Made by a program: the position numbers and the translations under genes. A DNA stretch of 60,523 nucleotides, from the NCBI GenBank assembly GCA_030431775.1, contig JAUIHW010000023.1, positions 1-60,523 of the forward strand, written 5' to 3'. The notes beneath the pieces are model-generated. The model was given only the letters and a program-made list of their open reading frames with translations, searched no databases and was not told the DNA's origin. This document shows, in pieces, positions 1 through 9,771 of the stretch (its first letter is position 1; every line of letters begins with the position of its first letter). The DNA comes from Gammaproteobacteria bacterium. Lineage in GTDB: Bacteria > Pseudomonadota > Gammaproteobacteria > Pseudomonadales > JAUIET01.

Positions 1-1815
1 CCCCGCCATCGTGGGTGTACGTGATCGTGCCGTCCGTGTTCGCAACCGCCGTGCCATTCGCCGCCGCTGTCGTCACCGTCACACTGGTCGGCACCAGCGT
101 GCCATCCGAATCACTGTCGTTGCCCAGCACATTGACTACCACCGAGCTACCGGTAGACGCAGCCGCAGTATCATTCACCGCATTGGGCGGTAAGTTCCCA
201 AAATTGAAGTACTTGGCCTGCAGGTAGTTTCGGACTGTTGTTTGTTCAGACGAACTCAGTGCCCGTTCATACACAATAATCGCGGCCACCTGCATATCCA
301 TGGCCGGTGCGCCATCAAGCTCCGCGCCGACCACCAGTTTATTGTCGGCTGTATTGTAGGTGCGCGCCTGTGTATCAATCAGGTTGCCATTGCTGTAATG
401 CTGCAATGTATTACCTGACACAATCGCGCTTTGGGTCAGCCACCCCTGCCCGGTGCCGGGCGTTGCCGAGATCGCATCGTTGGTGTTACCCCAACCCTGC
501 ACCGTCAGGTTGCCCGTACTGTCCACTATCAAACCAAAGGCCTGGTTCAAGTCTTCGGTACCAAACGCCGTGCCGCCAAAACCGGTGCTGCGGTAGTTCG
601 CCACTACAAACATCGAACGATCACTGGCACCGGTGGGCAAACCGCTGACGATGGCTTGTAAAGCATCACCGGTACCGTCAAAGTCAATCACCGGGTTACC
701 GTTCAGTGCATTGTTTATTAATTGAGGGTCGCCCGAGCTGGTCAGCGTAATGGCTGACGGAGACTGATCAGCCCAGGTACTTACGGTATTCCCGGCCACT
801 GTTGTGACCTGCATGTCCGCCTCGAAATGTGCCACCAGACCGGACTGGGGAATCGGGCCAGTCGCACCACTTACCGTAATGCTCACGGTGGCTTCATTCG
901 AAACCGCACCCTGGTCATCCTCCACCGTGTAGGTAAAGGAATCCGTGGTCGCTACACCTTCGTGGGTGTAACTCACTGACCCATCGCTGTTAACAACCAA
1001 AGAACCGCTGGATACTCCCTGACTGATGGCTACAGCCAACGGGTTGAGTGTGCCGTCAGAATCGCTGTCGTTCGCCAGCACGTCGATGGTGACTGTATTA
1101 TTCACAGCAACAGAAGCACTGTCGTTAACGGCTACCGGGTTCTGGTTGCCACCGATCGCAAAGTACTTGTCCTGCAGGTACGAGTCCACATCCTGAATCT
1201 CGGTCGAAGTCAGCGCTCTGTCGTATACCAGTAAGGCAGCCACCTGCATGTCAACATAGGGAGCCTCATCAAGATCGGCACCCAGCACCAGCGGGCCGCT
1301 CACTGTGTTGTAGGCGTGATTGGCCGAATCAATGGCCACTCCGTCTTTAAAATGGGTCAGCTGGCCGGCTGATACCAGGGCGCTTTGCACCAGCCAACCG
1401 GCATTGGTGCCAGGTGTCGCGCTGACGTAATCGTTCTGCGTACCAAAGGCATTGACTCGTAACAACCCACTACCCTGCACGCTCAAGCCGAAAGCCTGGT
1501 TCGACGCCCGGGTACCGTAACCAAAGCCACCGCTGCCAACACTCTCGTAAGCCGCCACCATAAACACGGTGCGTTCGGAGTTGCCTAACGGGAAACTGTT
1601 CAACGCAGCGGTGCGTTTAAGGGCATCATCCACACCATCAAAACTAATAGCGGCCTGGCCATTGACAACGCCGGGAACAAGCTGTGGAGAGCCCACATTC
1701 ACATTAAGATCATTCCCATTACCCGACTGATCAAGCCAGGCACTGACATTGCTGCCATTGGTCATGACACCCTGGTCGGATTCATAGTGCCCCACCAGCC
1801 CATTGATCGGCAGTG
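1..1815 (-). repeat. Tandem LamG + Big_9 module, two copies within one gene
   Basis: Copy 1 runs from about 1815 down to 890 (GLVGHYESDQGV ... YLQDKYFAIGG, then VNDSASVAVNNTVTIDVLAND). Copy 2 runs from about 850 down to the window edge (GLVAHFEADMQV ... YLQAKYFNFG, then VVVNVLGNDSDSDG). The copies share motif order and phrases such as NQAFGL, DMQVAA and VYERAL/VYDRAL but differ at many positions, so this is an old intragenic duplication. More copies may lie beyond the edge. Confidence 0.75.
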
Positions 1816-3880
1816 TACCGCAAGGTCCGGACGCACTGTAATTGGCCGTTAGGCTCAAGTTTGTCGCAGGTACCGTGACCAGATGTGTCCTGGCCCCGCC
1901 ATCCGACCAGGAATTGAATTCGTAACGGGTGCCGCCATCACACACTGTCTGAGGTACTGACACGGTGTGCTCAAAATTAATTACGGTGTCGTACGCCGAT
2001 GGGGTAGCCTGGGGGAGACCGTCAACAAAGATATTTAAACCGGACGGTACAGTTGCCAGGTTTAAATCAACTTTCTCTGGATATGTACGAACTGATGTTG
2101 TTCCTGTCAAGCCTTCGCTATCTGTAACAGTCAGAATGAATTCATAACCCGTATCGTCGTGATAGTCGTGCCCAGACGTGTCAATCTCATACGTTGAGCC
2201 GGTACCGGTGAACACCAGACCAGGATGGGTATGGTCGTTATGAAACAACAACACTTCCCAACTGTAACTGGAGTTATTCAACGGCCCATCGTCTGTGGCG
2301 GTGCCGGAAAAGGTCAGAATATCGCCGGCGCGGAAGGTGGAATCAGCGGCAGGCGATGTAATCGTTGGAACCGGTGCACTGCCCACCTGAACAGTAATCT
2401 GGTCTGAAAATGTGCTTTGCTCTCCATCGGACACCACTACCTGAGCGTTATACACACCATTTGAGGTATAGGTATGAGAAACATTCTGGCCAAATGCATC
2501 GGTACCATCGCCAAAAAACCAGTGGTAAGTGAGCGGGTCGTTTTCGTTGTCGGTCGCAGTGGCCGAGAAACTGACGTTAAGCGGCGCTACTCCTGATTGC
2601 GGGCTGCCCGTCGCACTGGTAATTACCGGCCGTTGATTATCAGTGTCAAACACATAGCGAATGACTCGAGCACCAATATAGTCAACAGCGTAAAGCGCAC
2701 CATCGGGGCCCACTTCCAGCGCGACCGGAGAACCAGCCCCTGTAGCAAAATCGTTAACTGACTGCAGGCTGCCGTTAGGGTTGAAGGTCAGATATTTGAC
2801 AAAGCCGAGTACGTAATCGGAGAAAAAGAAAACCGCATTGTATTGTGATGGAAACAGCCCGGCTCTATAAACGACTCCGGCGGTGATTGCACCGCCGTTC
2901 GGAGTGGCTCCCACATGGTTATAGCTGTAAATTGGATCATCATACAACGGGTTGTTACAGGCGCCCTCACAATTAGGCCAACCATAATTGGCTCCTGCCC
3001 GGCCTATATGCAAGTCCTCCATGGCTGTCGCCTGATTGTTGCCACCGACTTCACCGATGTAGAAGCGATTACCGGGAATGTCCCAATGGGCACGATAAGG
3101 GTTTCGCAAACCCAGGGCCCAGATTTCATCCAGGTTTCCACCAGGGCCATCGGCAAACGGGTTGCCATTCGGGATCAAGTGGTCATTCTGCGCACCCCGC
3201 ACCCAATCGCCAACGGTATCAATGCCCGCAGGGTCCACGCGAATCACCTTACCTCCGGCTTCAGTCAGATCCTGCGATTGCGTGCCACCGAACTCCTCGC
3301 CAGTCGTCAGGTACAACATTCCGTCCGGCCCGAAATCCAGCCCGCCACCAAAGTGGCAGCAGCTTGTCGCTGGTGAACTGTCTTCCCAAACCAGTCGTTC
3401 AGAAGCGATACTCGCCGTCGTACCATTGAAGGTAAAGCGTGAAATACGATTGTAGTTACCCTTACTCAGCTGTGTGTAATACAGGTAGAAATAACCGTTG
3501 GTGGCAAAATTCGGGTCGAGTGCAATGGACGCGAGCCCCCGCTCATTAATCGAGTCGATATCAGTAATAGCGAGGATGTTGCTGGCGGTTGTCGGGGCGT
3601 TTGCCGGGTCAAATATTTTTACCCGGCCACGTTGCTCTACTACCAGCATTCGGCCATCTGGCAGAGTTACCGCACCAGTTGGCTTGTCCAGCCCGGTCAC
3701 CACAGTCTCTTGCGCAAAACCCGGGGGCAAGCTCTGAGCCATCACCGGGAAGGCTATTGCATTCAGCAGAAAAATGGTCGCAAATACTGCAAACCACCGG
3801 GTTTTCAGTACATCCGTCAAGTCATTAGCGTCACGTTGGAGGAGAGCTTTTATCGCCACAATGGACAGTCCCTGTTTCAT
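1..3880 (-). CDS. Giant secreted PQQ-type sugar dehydrogenase with PKD and tandem LamG/cadherin-like modules (partial)
   Basis: The reading frame is open from an ATG at 3880 to the left edge of the window, so the C-terminus is missing (over 1290 codons seen). A hydrophobic signal ending near AFPVMAQS is followed by a glucose/sorbosone dehydrogenase-like propeller (TGLDKPTGAV, LPDGRMLVVEQRGRVKIF, NERGLASIALDPNF) down to about 2650. PKD-type domains follow (YHWFFGDGTDAF, about 2400-2620), then a repeat resembling InlB-type domains. After these come two copies of a LamG-like domain plus a Big_9/cadherin-like domain (NDSDSDGTL, DGSVSYTHEG). By family it is probably a secreted or surface enzyme that oxidises sugars, with the LamG domains binding glycans. 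It faces away from the EPS export genes, so a role in EPS is only inferred from proximity. Confidence 0.85.
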   Translation of the reverse strand, partial: MKQGLSIVAIKALLQRDANDLTDVLKTRWFAVFATIFLLNAIAFPVMAQSLPPGFAQETVVTGLDKPTGAVTLPDGRMLVVEQRGRVKIFDPANAPTTASNILAITDIDSINERGLASIALDPNFATNGYFYLYYTQLSKGNYNRISRFTFNGTTASIASERLVWEDSSPATSCCHFGGGLDFGPDGMLYLTTGEEFGGTQSQDLTEAGGKVIRVDPAGIDTVGDWVRGAQNDHLIPNGNPFADGPGGNLDEIWALGLRNPYRAHWDIPGNRFYIGEVGGNNQATAMEDLHIGRAGANYGWPNCEGACNNPLYDDPIYSYNHVGATPNGGAITAGVVYRAGLFPSQYNAVFFFSDYVLGFVKYLTFNPNGSLQSVNDFATGAGSPVALEVGPDGALYAVDYIGARVIRYVFDTDNQRPVITSATGSPQSGVAPLNVSFSATATDNENDPLTYHWFFGDGTDAFGQNVSHTYTSNGVYNAQVVVSDGEQSTFSDQITVQVGSAPVPTITSPAADSTFRAGDILTFSGTATDDGPLNNSSYSWEVLLFHNDHTHPGLVFTGTGSTYEIDTSGHDYHDDTGYEFILTVTDSEGLTGTTSVRTYPEKVDLNLATVPSGLNIFVDGLPQATPSAYDTVINFEHTVSVPQTVCDGGTRYEFNSWSDGGARTHLVTVPATNLSLTANYSASGPCGTLPINGLVGHYESDQGVMTNGSNVSAWLDQSGNGNDLNVNVGSPQLVPGVVNGQAAISFDGVDDALKRTAALNSFPLGNSERTVFMVAAYESVGSGGFGYGTRASNQAFGLSVQGSGLLRVNAFGTQNDYVSATPGTNAGWLVQSALVSAGQLTHFKDGVAIDSANHAYNTVSGPLVLGADLDEAPYVDMQVAALLVYDRALTSTEIQDVDSYLQDKYFAIGGNQNPVAVNDSASVAVNNTVTIDVLANDSDSDGTLNPLAVAISQGVSSGSLVVNSDGSVSYTHEGVATTDSFTYTVEDDQGAVSNEATVSITVSGATGPIPQSGLVAHFEADMQVTTVAGNTVSTWADQSPSAITLTSSGDPQLINNALNGNPVIDFDGTGDALQAIVSGLPTGASDRSMFVVANYRSTGFGGTAFGTEDLNQAFGLIVDSTGNLTVQGWGNTNDAISATPGTGQGWLTQSAIVSGNTLQHYSNGNLIDTQARTYNTADNKLVVGAELDGAPAMDMQVAAIIVYERALSSSEQTTVRNYLQAKYFNFGNLPPNAVNDTAAASTGSSVVVNVLGNDSDSDGTLVPTSVTVTTAAANGTAVANTDGTITYTHDGG

Positions 3881-3956
3881 ATTGGTATTACTGCTATTTG
3901 ATCATATATTAATCAATACACCCCTGGAAGCTGAAGTGCCGCTAGTCGCCAAACTC

Positions 3957-5507
3957 TCACTCAGAGGGAATCACGCGCAAAAACACATCAACGGCCAGAT
4001 TATCCGCCACGCCGCTGTCCAGGTTAGCCGCCAGGCTGCTGAACACTGCCACGCTGCCATCGGCCGCAATGGCCGGCCCAAAGCTGGCACCATCGGCCCC
4101 GGCAGTGGATAAACCGGTGCTCAACCGCGTGATGCTGCCAGTTGACAAGTCTTTCAAATACACATCCTGAAGCTGATTCTCATCATCATTAATCAGGTTG
4201 TCGGCGAAACTGGCGAACACCAGTACAGCGCCACTGCCACTAATGACCACATCAGTGCTTGAAGCATTTCCGGCATCCCCGTCAGACGCTTCGCTCACCC
4301 TGCTGATACTTCCGGTCAGCCGGTTAAAAACAAAGGCGTCGCTGGCGTCATTGGAATCGGCTTCGGTCAAATTGGACGCATTACTTTCAAAGGCCACCAG
4401 ATTGCCATCCGCGCTAATCGATGGCTTGCGGCTGCCGCCATTGGAATTTTCGCCATCCAGTGGCGTGCTGATACGAATCGTTGAGCCGGTGGATAACTCG
4501 TGACTGTATACGTCGCTGGCACCATTGGTATCTTCGGGCACCAAACCGGCAAAAGTATCAAATACAACATACTCACCATTGCCACTTATCATCGGGTTGC
4601 CACTGGCACTGTTGCGGCCGGAGCCGGCATTACCGGCCGAGTCCACACTAACCCGGAAGGTTGCACCACTGCCGAGGTTCTTGAGAAAGATGTCGGTTCC
4701 ACCATTATTGTCGTTGGCAACCAGGTTGTCCGCATCACTCTGGAACACCACCAGGTTACCATTTGCGCTAACACTCGCATTAGTGCTGGAATTGTTGGCC
4801 GCTGCACCACCAATCCCAACACTGACCAGCTGGACTGACCCACTGGACAGATTTTTCAAAAACACATCATTGGTATTGTTGCTGTCACCAGATACCAGAT
4901 TACTGGCATTACTGTGCCAGACCAAAAACTGGCCGTCTGCACTGATTGCGGGGTTCAGGCTGTTTCCATTCGCCTGATTCCCGGCGCTGTCCACGCTGAC
5001 GCGCTGCAGAGTGGCTTGCTCACGGTCGTACAGAAAGAGGTCGGTCGCATTATTCGTATCGTTTTCCACCAGATTGCTGGCAGCGCTCTCAAACACCACA
5101 TACCGGCCGTCGGCACTAACAACAGCGTTACTGCTGTCCGCATCGGCTGGCGTCCCGTCCGGAGCCATACTGAGCAGTTGCGTCAGTGGCAGAAAAACCG
5201 CCGTGGATTGATAGGTTTCGCCATAATTCTCGCGGACAATTTCGGCACTGACGGAAAAGCTGCACTCATTACCGTTCTTTTCAAGGCAACCCACCCAGCG
5301 ATCGAATACCCAGCCAGGGCGAGCTACTGCGGTAAATACTTCGTTATAAGCTTCGGTTATCCGGTATTCACAAAATCCCTGCTCCATCACGCAATCGCGC
5401 TCTCCAGAGGAGGACAGCAGATCGCCTCTGCCGTCTATTTCAAAGCGATGCGTACAGGCAACCGAAAGCAGCAATAGCAGCAGCAGACCCACACGAGACA
5501 AATCCAT
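3957..5507 (-). CDS. Lipoprotein with TolB/WD40-like beta-propeller repeats
   Basis: The start is set at the ATG at 5507 because TGGAGG lies 7 nt upstream and because it places a lipoprotein signal (VGLLLLLLLSVAC) at the N-terminus. The same frame extends to 5573 without such support. After a short cysteine-containing segment resembling an InlB-type repeat (GWVFDRWVGC), the mature protein contains about seven repeats of the form AISADGQFLVWHSNASNLV..D.N...DVFLKNL.SG. These are PD40/TolB-like blades and should form one propeller. It is probably anchored in the outer membrane. The propeller is a binding scaffold with no visible catalytic residues, and I cannot name a ligand. Confidence 0.8.
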   Translation of the reverse strand: MDLSRVGLLLLLLLSVACTHRFEIDGRGDLLSSSGERDCVMEQGFCEYRITEAYNEVFTAVARPGWVFDRWVGCLEKNGNECSFSVSAEIVRENYGETYQSTAVFLPLTQLLSMAPDGTPADADSSNAVVSADGRYVVFESAASNLVENDTNNATDLFLYDREQATLQRVSVDSAGNQANGNSLNPAISADGQFLVWHSNASNLVSGDSNNTNDVFLKNLSSGSVQLVSVGIGGAAANNSSTNASVSANGNLVVFQSDADNLVANDNNGGTDIFLKNLGSGATFRVSVDSAGNAGSGRNSASGNPMISGNGEYVVFDTFAGLVPEDTNGASDVYSHELSTGSTIRISTPLDGENSNGGSRKPSISADGNLVAFESNASNLTEADSNDASDAFVFNRLTGSISRVSEASDGDAGNASSTDVVISGSGAVLVFASFADNLINDDENQLQDVYLKDLSTGSITRLSTGLSTAGADGASFGPAIAADGSVAVFSSLAANLDSGVADNLAVDVFLRVIPSE

Positions 5508-5746
5508 CTTGAATCCTCCATCACTCCGAAAACGCCTGAACATGTTTGTTTCGGGCTGCAGGCGCGGTGCCACGCTTCAAATCAATGCAGCAATTGTGCA
5601 TTTTTCGTACAATACTTAAACCGGCGACCAATGTAAAGCAGCATCTAACGGTATCCGCCGTATTCTTCGAGCACCTCTTGCCGCACCAACGGCCAGATTT
5701 GACTAACGATTGAAAAGGCCTTGCAAACAGTCTGCCTGATACTTAT

Positions 5747-6352
5747 TTAGGTGCTATGACAGGCCACACTACCCGCTCCGCGTTCTTCCTTAATACGCCG
5801 AAGTAAGTGCGGCAGCGCCTGAATTGCTTTCCCGTGTCCCTGCCGGGCCGCCCGGCACATCCAGTCCGCACCCTTCTGCAAGTCCCGGCCAATACTAATA
5901 CCCTGGATATAACACACTGCAAGATTATATTGGGCTGACGCATGACCCAGCTGTGCGGCCTGGTTAAACAGGGTAAACGCCGCGCCCATGTTTTGCTGTT
6001 GCTGATTACCGGCCACGTAGCGCGTAGCCAGGGAAAACAGGTATTCACCGTCGCCCTTTCCTCCGCTCAATGGGTCAAGGGCACTGGTCGGGGTCTCGGC
6101 GGCTGCAAGCAATTCCGACCGCACATGAAGTGTGACCACGAAACACTTCTCACATCGGTACCGTCCCAACCGACCCAGCCATCGATCCAGCCACCCGCGC
6201 GGCTGGCGCTCGAAACGTTGGCAGCAGCAACTTGGACAGGCATCCGGCTGTTGGGTAACCAGCCTGGTATCCGGTTTTCTTAACCTGATTGCCAGAAAGT
6301 TACGCAACCGACTGGTCAACGGGAGGTCTTCATAATCGCTCAGCGTGTCCAT
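5747..6352 (-). CDS. Sel1-like repeat protein with cysteine-rich (zinc-ribbon-like) N-terminal part
   Basis: This 201-residue protein has no signal peptide. Residues about 39-71 carry CPSCCCQRF and YRCEKCF, a CxxC...CxxC arrangement that could bind zinc. Residues about 105-185 hold Sel1-like helices (AAFTLFNQAAQLGHASAQYNLAVCY, then GADWMCRAARQGHGKA; each under two full repeats). Sel1 proteins are usually protein-interaction scaffolds. It is transcribed divergently from the kinase-like gene at 6563, with about 210 bp between them, so the two may share a control region. No specific function can be assigned. Confidence 0.6.
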   Translation of the reverse strand: MDTLSDYEDLPLTSRLRNFLAIRLRKPDTRLVTQQPDACPSCCCQRFERQPRGWLDRWLGRLGRYRCEKCFVVTLHVRSELLAAAETPTSALDPLSGGKGDGEYLFSLATRYVAGNQQQQNMGAAFTLFNQAAQLGHASAQYNLAVCYIQGISIGRDLQKGADWMCRAARQGHGKAIQALPHLLRRIKEERGAGSVACHST

Positions 6353-6562
6353 TTATTCTGATTCCATTAACAAAGCCACGTGTCCGGGCTCCACCAGGGC
6401 ACCTCGCTGCTGGGTCGCCCGAACGTTATTGAGTAAAAATTATACAGAGCGAGCAGCAAGACTCACAGAACCTGCCAGCACCGTTAGTCCACAAATCTGC
6501 TGGGCTGACAAACGGCAAATCGGTACAATTACCAAAACGGAACAACACAGGCCAGGATTGTC

Positions 6563-7537
6563 GTGCACAGTAGACTCTTTTTCGACCAGTTCGAAGTTTC
6601 AGACCAGCCACTGCCAGCCAGCGCAAAGGCCAGGCCCCGTGAGATGATAAACGGCAGCGTGCGCTCGCTGGCAGACAAGCTGGTGAAGGCAGAGCCGGAA
6701 GCGCCTTTCAAGGCCAGTGAGCGCCCAGCGCCCCCCATGCTCAATGCCGTGGTTGAAGCCCCCGACGAAAGGCCCATTAATAGAGAACAGGCTCAGCCCA
6801 CCAGACCAGCCAATTCCGAGGCCACACACTGTGAGCCCGCCACACCTTCCCGGCAGCTGGACCTGGCCCGCCTGCGCAGTAATCATATTTTTCTGGACGC
6901 CAAAGACGAACAGGGCAAAATAGCAACCACCGCTTACAAGTCCTTGCGTACGCGGGTGTTGCACCAACTGGACGAGCGCTCAATCAATCACTTCATGGTG
7001 ATCGGTCCCAGTAAAGATGTCGGTAAAACGCTGACATCTATCAACCTTGCGGTCATGCTGGCGAAACATCAGAGCAAGCGGGTGATACTGGCCGACCTGG
7101 ACCTCAGGGCCCCGTCCATTCACCGTGTTTTCGGGTTATCAGTCACCAACGGCATTGCCGAGCTGGCGGCCGGCCAATCCAGGCTCGGTGAAACACTGGT
7201 AAACCCGGGAATCGCTAACCTGCTGCTGCTGCCGGGTAATAACCGGGTTGAAGACTCATCCGAGCTGCTGATGTCCGGCGCAATGCAAACCGTGCTCAAC
7301 ATGCTGCAGAGCCTCAAAAATCACATCGTTATTTTTGATACACCGCCAGTACTGGGTTGCGATGATGTCAATGCGTTAGCACCGTGCATGGGAGGCTGTC
7401 TGCTGGTCGTTCGCGAAGGCCATACTTCGCGCCCGGAACTCCAGCAAACGCTGGCGATGGTTGGGGAAAGCTGCCCGGTGCTCGGGGTTGCCATTAACCG
7501 CTCCAAAGAACTCAATTTCGGTCACTACTATTATTAG
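6563..7537 (+). CDS. BY-kinase/CpsD-type P-loop ATPase, first copy
   Basis: The family couples ATP hydrolysis and C-terminal tyrosine autophosphorylation to control of polysaccharide polymerisation by Wzz-type partners. Translation starts at a GTG. A disordered N-terminal region of about 100 residues precedes the ATPase. Walker A is around residues 149-156 (PSKDVGKT), Walker A' is VILADLDLR (about 174-182) and Walker B is IVIFDTPP. The chain ends in three tyrosines (HYYY), a short version of the usual tyrosine cluster. The first Walker A glycine is replaced by proline when aligned to GxxxxGKT. There is no membrane segment, so it should work with the Wzz at 9772. It is paralogous to the gene at 11449. 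Confidence 0.85.
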   Translation: MHSRLFFDQFEVSDQPLPASAKARPREMINGSVRSLADKLVKAEPEAPFKASERPAPPMLNAVVEAPDERPINREQAQPTRPANSEATHCEPATPSRQLDLARLRSNHIFLDAKDEQGKIATTAYKSLRTRVLHQLDERSINHFMVIGPSKDVGKTLTSINLAVMLAKHQSKRVILADLDLRAPSIHRVFGLSVTNGIAELAAGQSRLGETLVNPGIANLLLLPGNNRVEDSSELLMSGAMQTVLNMLQSLKNHIVIFDTPPVLGCDDVNALAPCMGGCLLVVREGHTSRPELQQTLAMVGESCPVLGVAINRSKELNFGHYYY

Positions 7538-7662
7538 GCAAAAGTTGCCCGGCACCGTCCATCGGCCCGGTAATTTACAAATATCCAGGCCACGGATAGC
7601 AAACTGAGTGCAAATATCCTGTACCATTAATCGTTTATCAGCAATTCGGCAACGCTTTATTC

Positions 7663-7691
7663 TTGTGCGAGCCAGCACACCTCTATAGAAT
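7663..7691 (+). promoter_or_regulatory. Candidate sigma-70 promoter for the export operon
   Basis: TTGTGC (7663-7668) and TAGAAT (7686-7691) are separated by 17 bp and are followed by an A-rich stretch. This lies 120 bp upstream of the Poly_export gene in a 273-bp gap that shows no other gene. The -10 match is good and the -35 match is partial. No transcript data are available. Confidence 0.35.
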
Positions 7692-7810
7692 AAAAAATAA
7701 CCAGCATCCGGCCGTTAGTGGGGTGCTCGTTCGCAGTACGCCCCGGGGCAGCCTGCAGAGGTTGATATTGCTGAAAAGAAGGTGAATCAACTCTCAGTTA
7801 AGGAATAACG

Positions 7811-8443
7811 ATGAATTTAATGGCCAACAATCAACTGTCCGTTCGGGTTTCACTGGCATCACTACGCCGCTGGAGTGGAGTGTTTGCAATTATTGCCGGG
7901 CTGTTCAGCCCGCCGCTATATGCTCAGAACAGCGCACCGGAAACGGAAGAGCCCGGCGCGGTCACCTACCGTTTGAGCGCCGGCGATGAGATCGAAGTGT
8001 TCGTCTGGAAAGAAGAGGATCTCAGCCGGGAAGTCATTATCAGCCCTGACGGTTCCCTGTCATACCCGCTGGCGGGCGAGTTTCAGGCCGCCGGGCTTAC
8101 TGTATCTGAGCTGAAAGAAAAGCTCACCGAGCGAATTCAACAATACATTCCCAAAGCTGTGGTCACCGTCACATTGCTGAAAGTTGAGGGTTATAAAGTG
8201 TATGTACTGGGCGAGGTGAACAAACCCGGTGAGTATAAACCCGGCAGTTATGTCACCGTTGCCCAGGCACTAACACTGGCGGAAGGGCTGACTGAGTTTG
8301 CTAATGGCCGAGGTATCCGGGTTGTCCGCCAGACTGAAGGCGCGGAACAGGTCATGCGGTTTAATTACTCCCGCTTTCGCAAAGGCAAGGATCTTTCCAG
8401 CAACGTCCGCCTGCAATCGGGTGACGTTGTGATGGTGCCCTAA
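7811..8443 (+). CDS. Polysaccharide export protein (Wza/EpsE-like, Poly_export + SLBB)
   Basis: A good ribosome site (AAGGA, about 6 nt upstream) supports the ATG at 7811. An N-terminal signal of about 38 residues ends near LYAQ and has no lipobox cysteine, unlike E. coli Wza. The mature part opens with the Poly_export domain (YRLSAGDEIEVFVWKEEDLS, SPDGSLSYPLAG, VTVTLLKVEGYKVYVLGEV) followed by one SLBB-like domain (NKPGEYKPGSYVTVAQAL). At 210 residues it is the short form, without the C-terminal outer-membrane helix of Wza. The outer-membrane step may therefore be provided by the barrel protein directly downstream (13-bp gap). It should form the periplasmic export channel. Confidence 0.9.
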   Translation: MNLMANNQLSVRVSLASLRRWSGVFAIIAGLFSPPLYAQNSAPETEEPGAVTYRLSAGDEIEVFVWKEEDLSREVIISPDGSLSYPLAGEFQAAGLTVSELKEKLTERIQQYIPKAVVTVTLLKVEGYKVYVLGEVNKPGEYKPGSYVTVAQALTLAEGLTEFANGRGIRVVRQTEGAEQVMRFNYSRFRKGKDLSSNVRLQSGDVVMVP

Positions 8444-8456
8444 AGGTCAAAGAAAT

Positions 8457-9761
8457 ATGAATACCTGGACTTCGGCAATATCCACTCGCTACGGTCGCTT
8501 TTGTCACGGCGCCACCACCTTGGCTTTGGCCATGCTGACAGCCAGCTACCCGGTAACGGGGTTCGCGGATAACTGGACCAGCAGTGCCGAGCTGAACCTG
8601 CGCGCGGATTACGTAGACAATATTCTGCTGGAAGACTCTCGAGCTACCGGTCGTGCTGAAGAAGAGGCCGTGGAAACACGGCAAACGCTTGAAATAGAGG
8701 CCCACCGCAACAGCCGCATCTTTGCACTGAATTTGGGGCTGGAAGGAGAACTGGTTCAGTATTCGGGCACTGACCTGGTTGAGAACCAGGAAAACGGCAA
8801 AGTGGATGTGGACCTCCACTACTCCCCGAACAGGAAAGTAGTATACGGGCTGCAAGCCGGCTATCAGAAAGACACCCGCATTGGCCGGGTTCGTTCCCTG
8901 GCGGAGCTCGACTTCGGCAATAACGATGAGCCGGTTGACCCCGGGCTGGACAATACTCTGGAACAGAGCTTTGTTCGGGAACAGGCCGACGTAGACTACA
9001 TTACCGCACGTGGAGACATCACCTGGGGCATAAGCCGGCGGGCGAACATGACAATCGGTGCTGAATACAGAGACGCCGAATTCGAGCAATTGGACGCGAG
9101 AACAGCCCGTCAGTTTCAAGACTATGACGATTACAATGTTGATGCCAAATTGGGCTACACGCTGACCAATAACGGCGACAAGGTATTTTTGCGGGTTGCC
9201 CGCTCGGAGTATTCGCCGAAAAACGAAATCAGTGGTTCTGCCGCTGAAATCGTCCGTTACCCGGTGGAATTATCCTATGAACGGGTATTTAGCAACCTGT
9301 TCGTACTGCGCGGTATGGCTGGCTTTATTCGTAGCGAGATCGACAATTTTGATTCGGGAAGCAGCTCGGGCACCGAACCGGTTCTGCGCCTTAGCATAAA
9401 CGGCAAATCCGGCCCGCACAGCTATTTCGCGCTTGGTGCGACGCAAAATGTATGGGCAGGTGCATCCGGCATACTGCGCCGTTCACGCCAGGCCCACGCC
9501 AGCTATCTGACCAAAATACGTCCGCGCCAGGAATTCGGTATCAAAGTTCTTTATGGCGAGAGCCGAAACCTGGATGAGACCACTGGCACAAACGATTTTG
9601 AACATCTAACCGTTGAACCCCGGCTGATCTGGCTGATGACCAGAAAGGTAAACCTCAGTCTGCGCTATATTTATGAACAGCGCAGCTTCGAGTTTCAGGG
9701 CGACGCTGACGCCCACAGCGTTAGTCTGGACATAACCTGGGACCTTTGGGGCCGCGACTAG
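8457..9761 (+). CDS. Outer-membrane beta-barrel protein of EPS export (BBP2-like)
   Basis: A signal peptide (ALAMLTASYPVTGFADN) precedes about 400 residues of alternating amphipathic strands ending in an aromatic C-terminal pattern (SVSLDITWDLWGRD), typical of outer-membrane barrels. Examples of strands are VVYGLQAGYQKDT, ANMTIGAEYRDAEF and VNLSLRYIYEQRSF. Barrels of this kind sit next to short Poly_export proteins in exosortase-type and related EPS loci. It is in one operon with 7811 and 9772 (gaps of 13 and 10 bp). I infer that it is the outer-membrane conduit for the polymer. I did not see an exosortase gene in the window. Confidence 0.8.
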   Translation: MNTWTSAISTRYGRFCHGATTLALAMLTASYPVTGFADNWTSSAELNLRADYVDNILLEDSRATGRAEEEAVETRQTLEIEAHRNSRIFALNLGLEGELVQYSGTDLVENQENGKVDVDLHYSPNRKVVYGLQAGYQKDTRIGRVRSLAELDFGNNDEPVDPGLDNTLEQSFVREQADVDYITARGDITWGISRRANMTIGAEYRDAEFEQLDARTARQFQDYDDYNVDAKLGYTLTNNGDKVFLRVARSEYSPKNEISGSAAEIVRYPVELSYERVFSNLFVLRGMAGFIRSEIDNFDSGSSSGTEPVLRLSINGKSGPHSYFALGATQNVWAGASGILRRSRQAHASYLTKIRPRQEFGIKVLYGESRNLDETTGTNDFEHLTVEPRLIWLMTRKVNLSLRYIYEQRSFEFQGDADAHSVSLDITWDLWGRD

Positions 9762-9771
9762 GACAAGCGAT

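Noticed and set aside
1-3880. Many short frames on the plus strand opposite the large secreted dehydrogenase
   Set aside because: They are antisense to a continuous, domain-rich frame and show no family motifs or ribosome sites.
7538-7560. GGCAA/TTGCC hairpin after the first BY-kinase gene
   Set aside because: A 5-bp stem without a T-tract is not enough for a terminator call.
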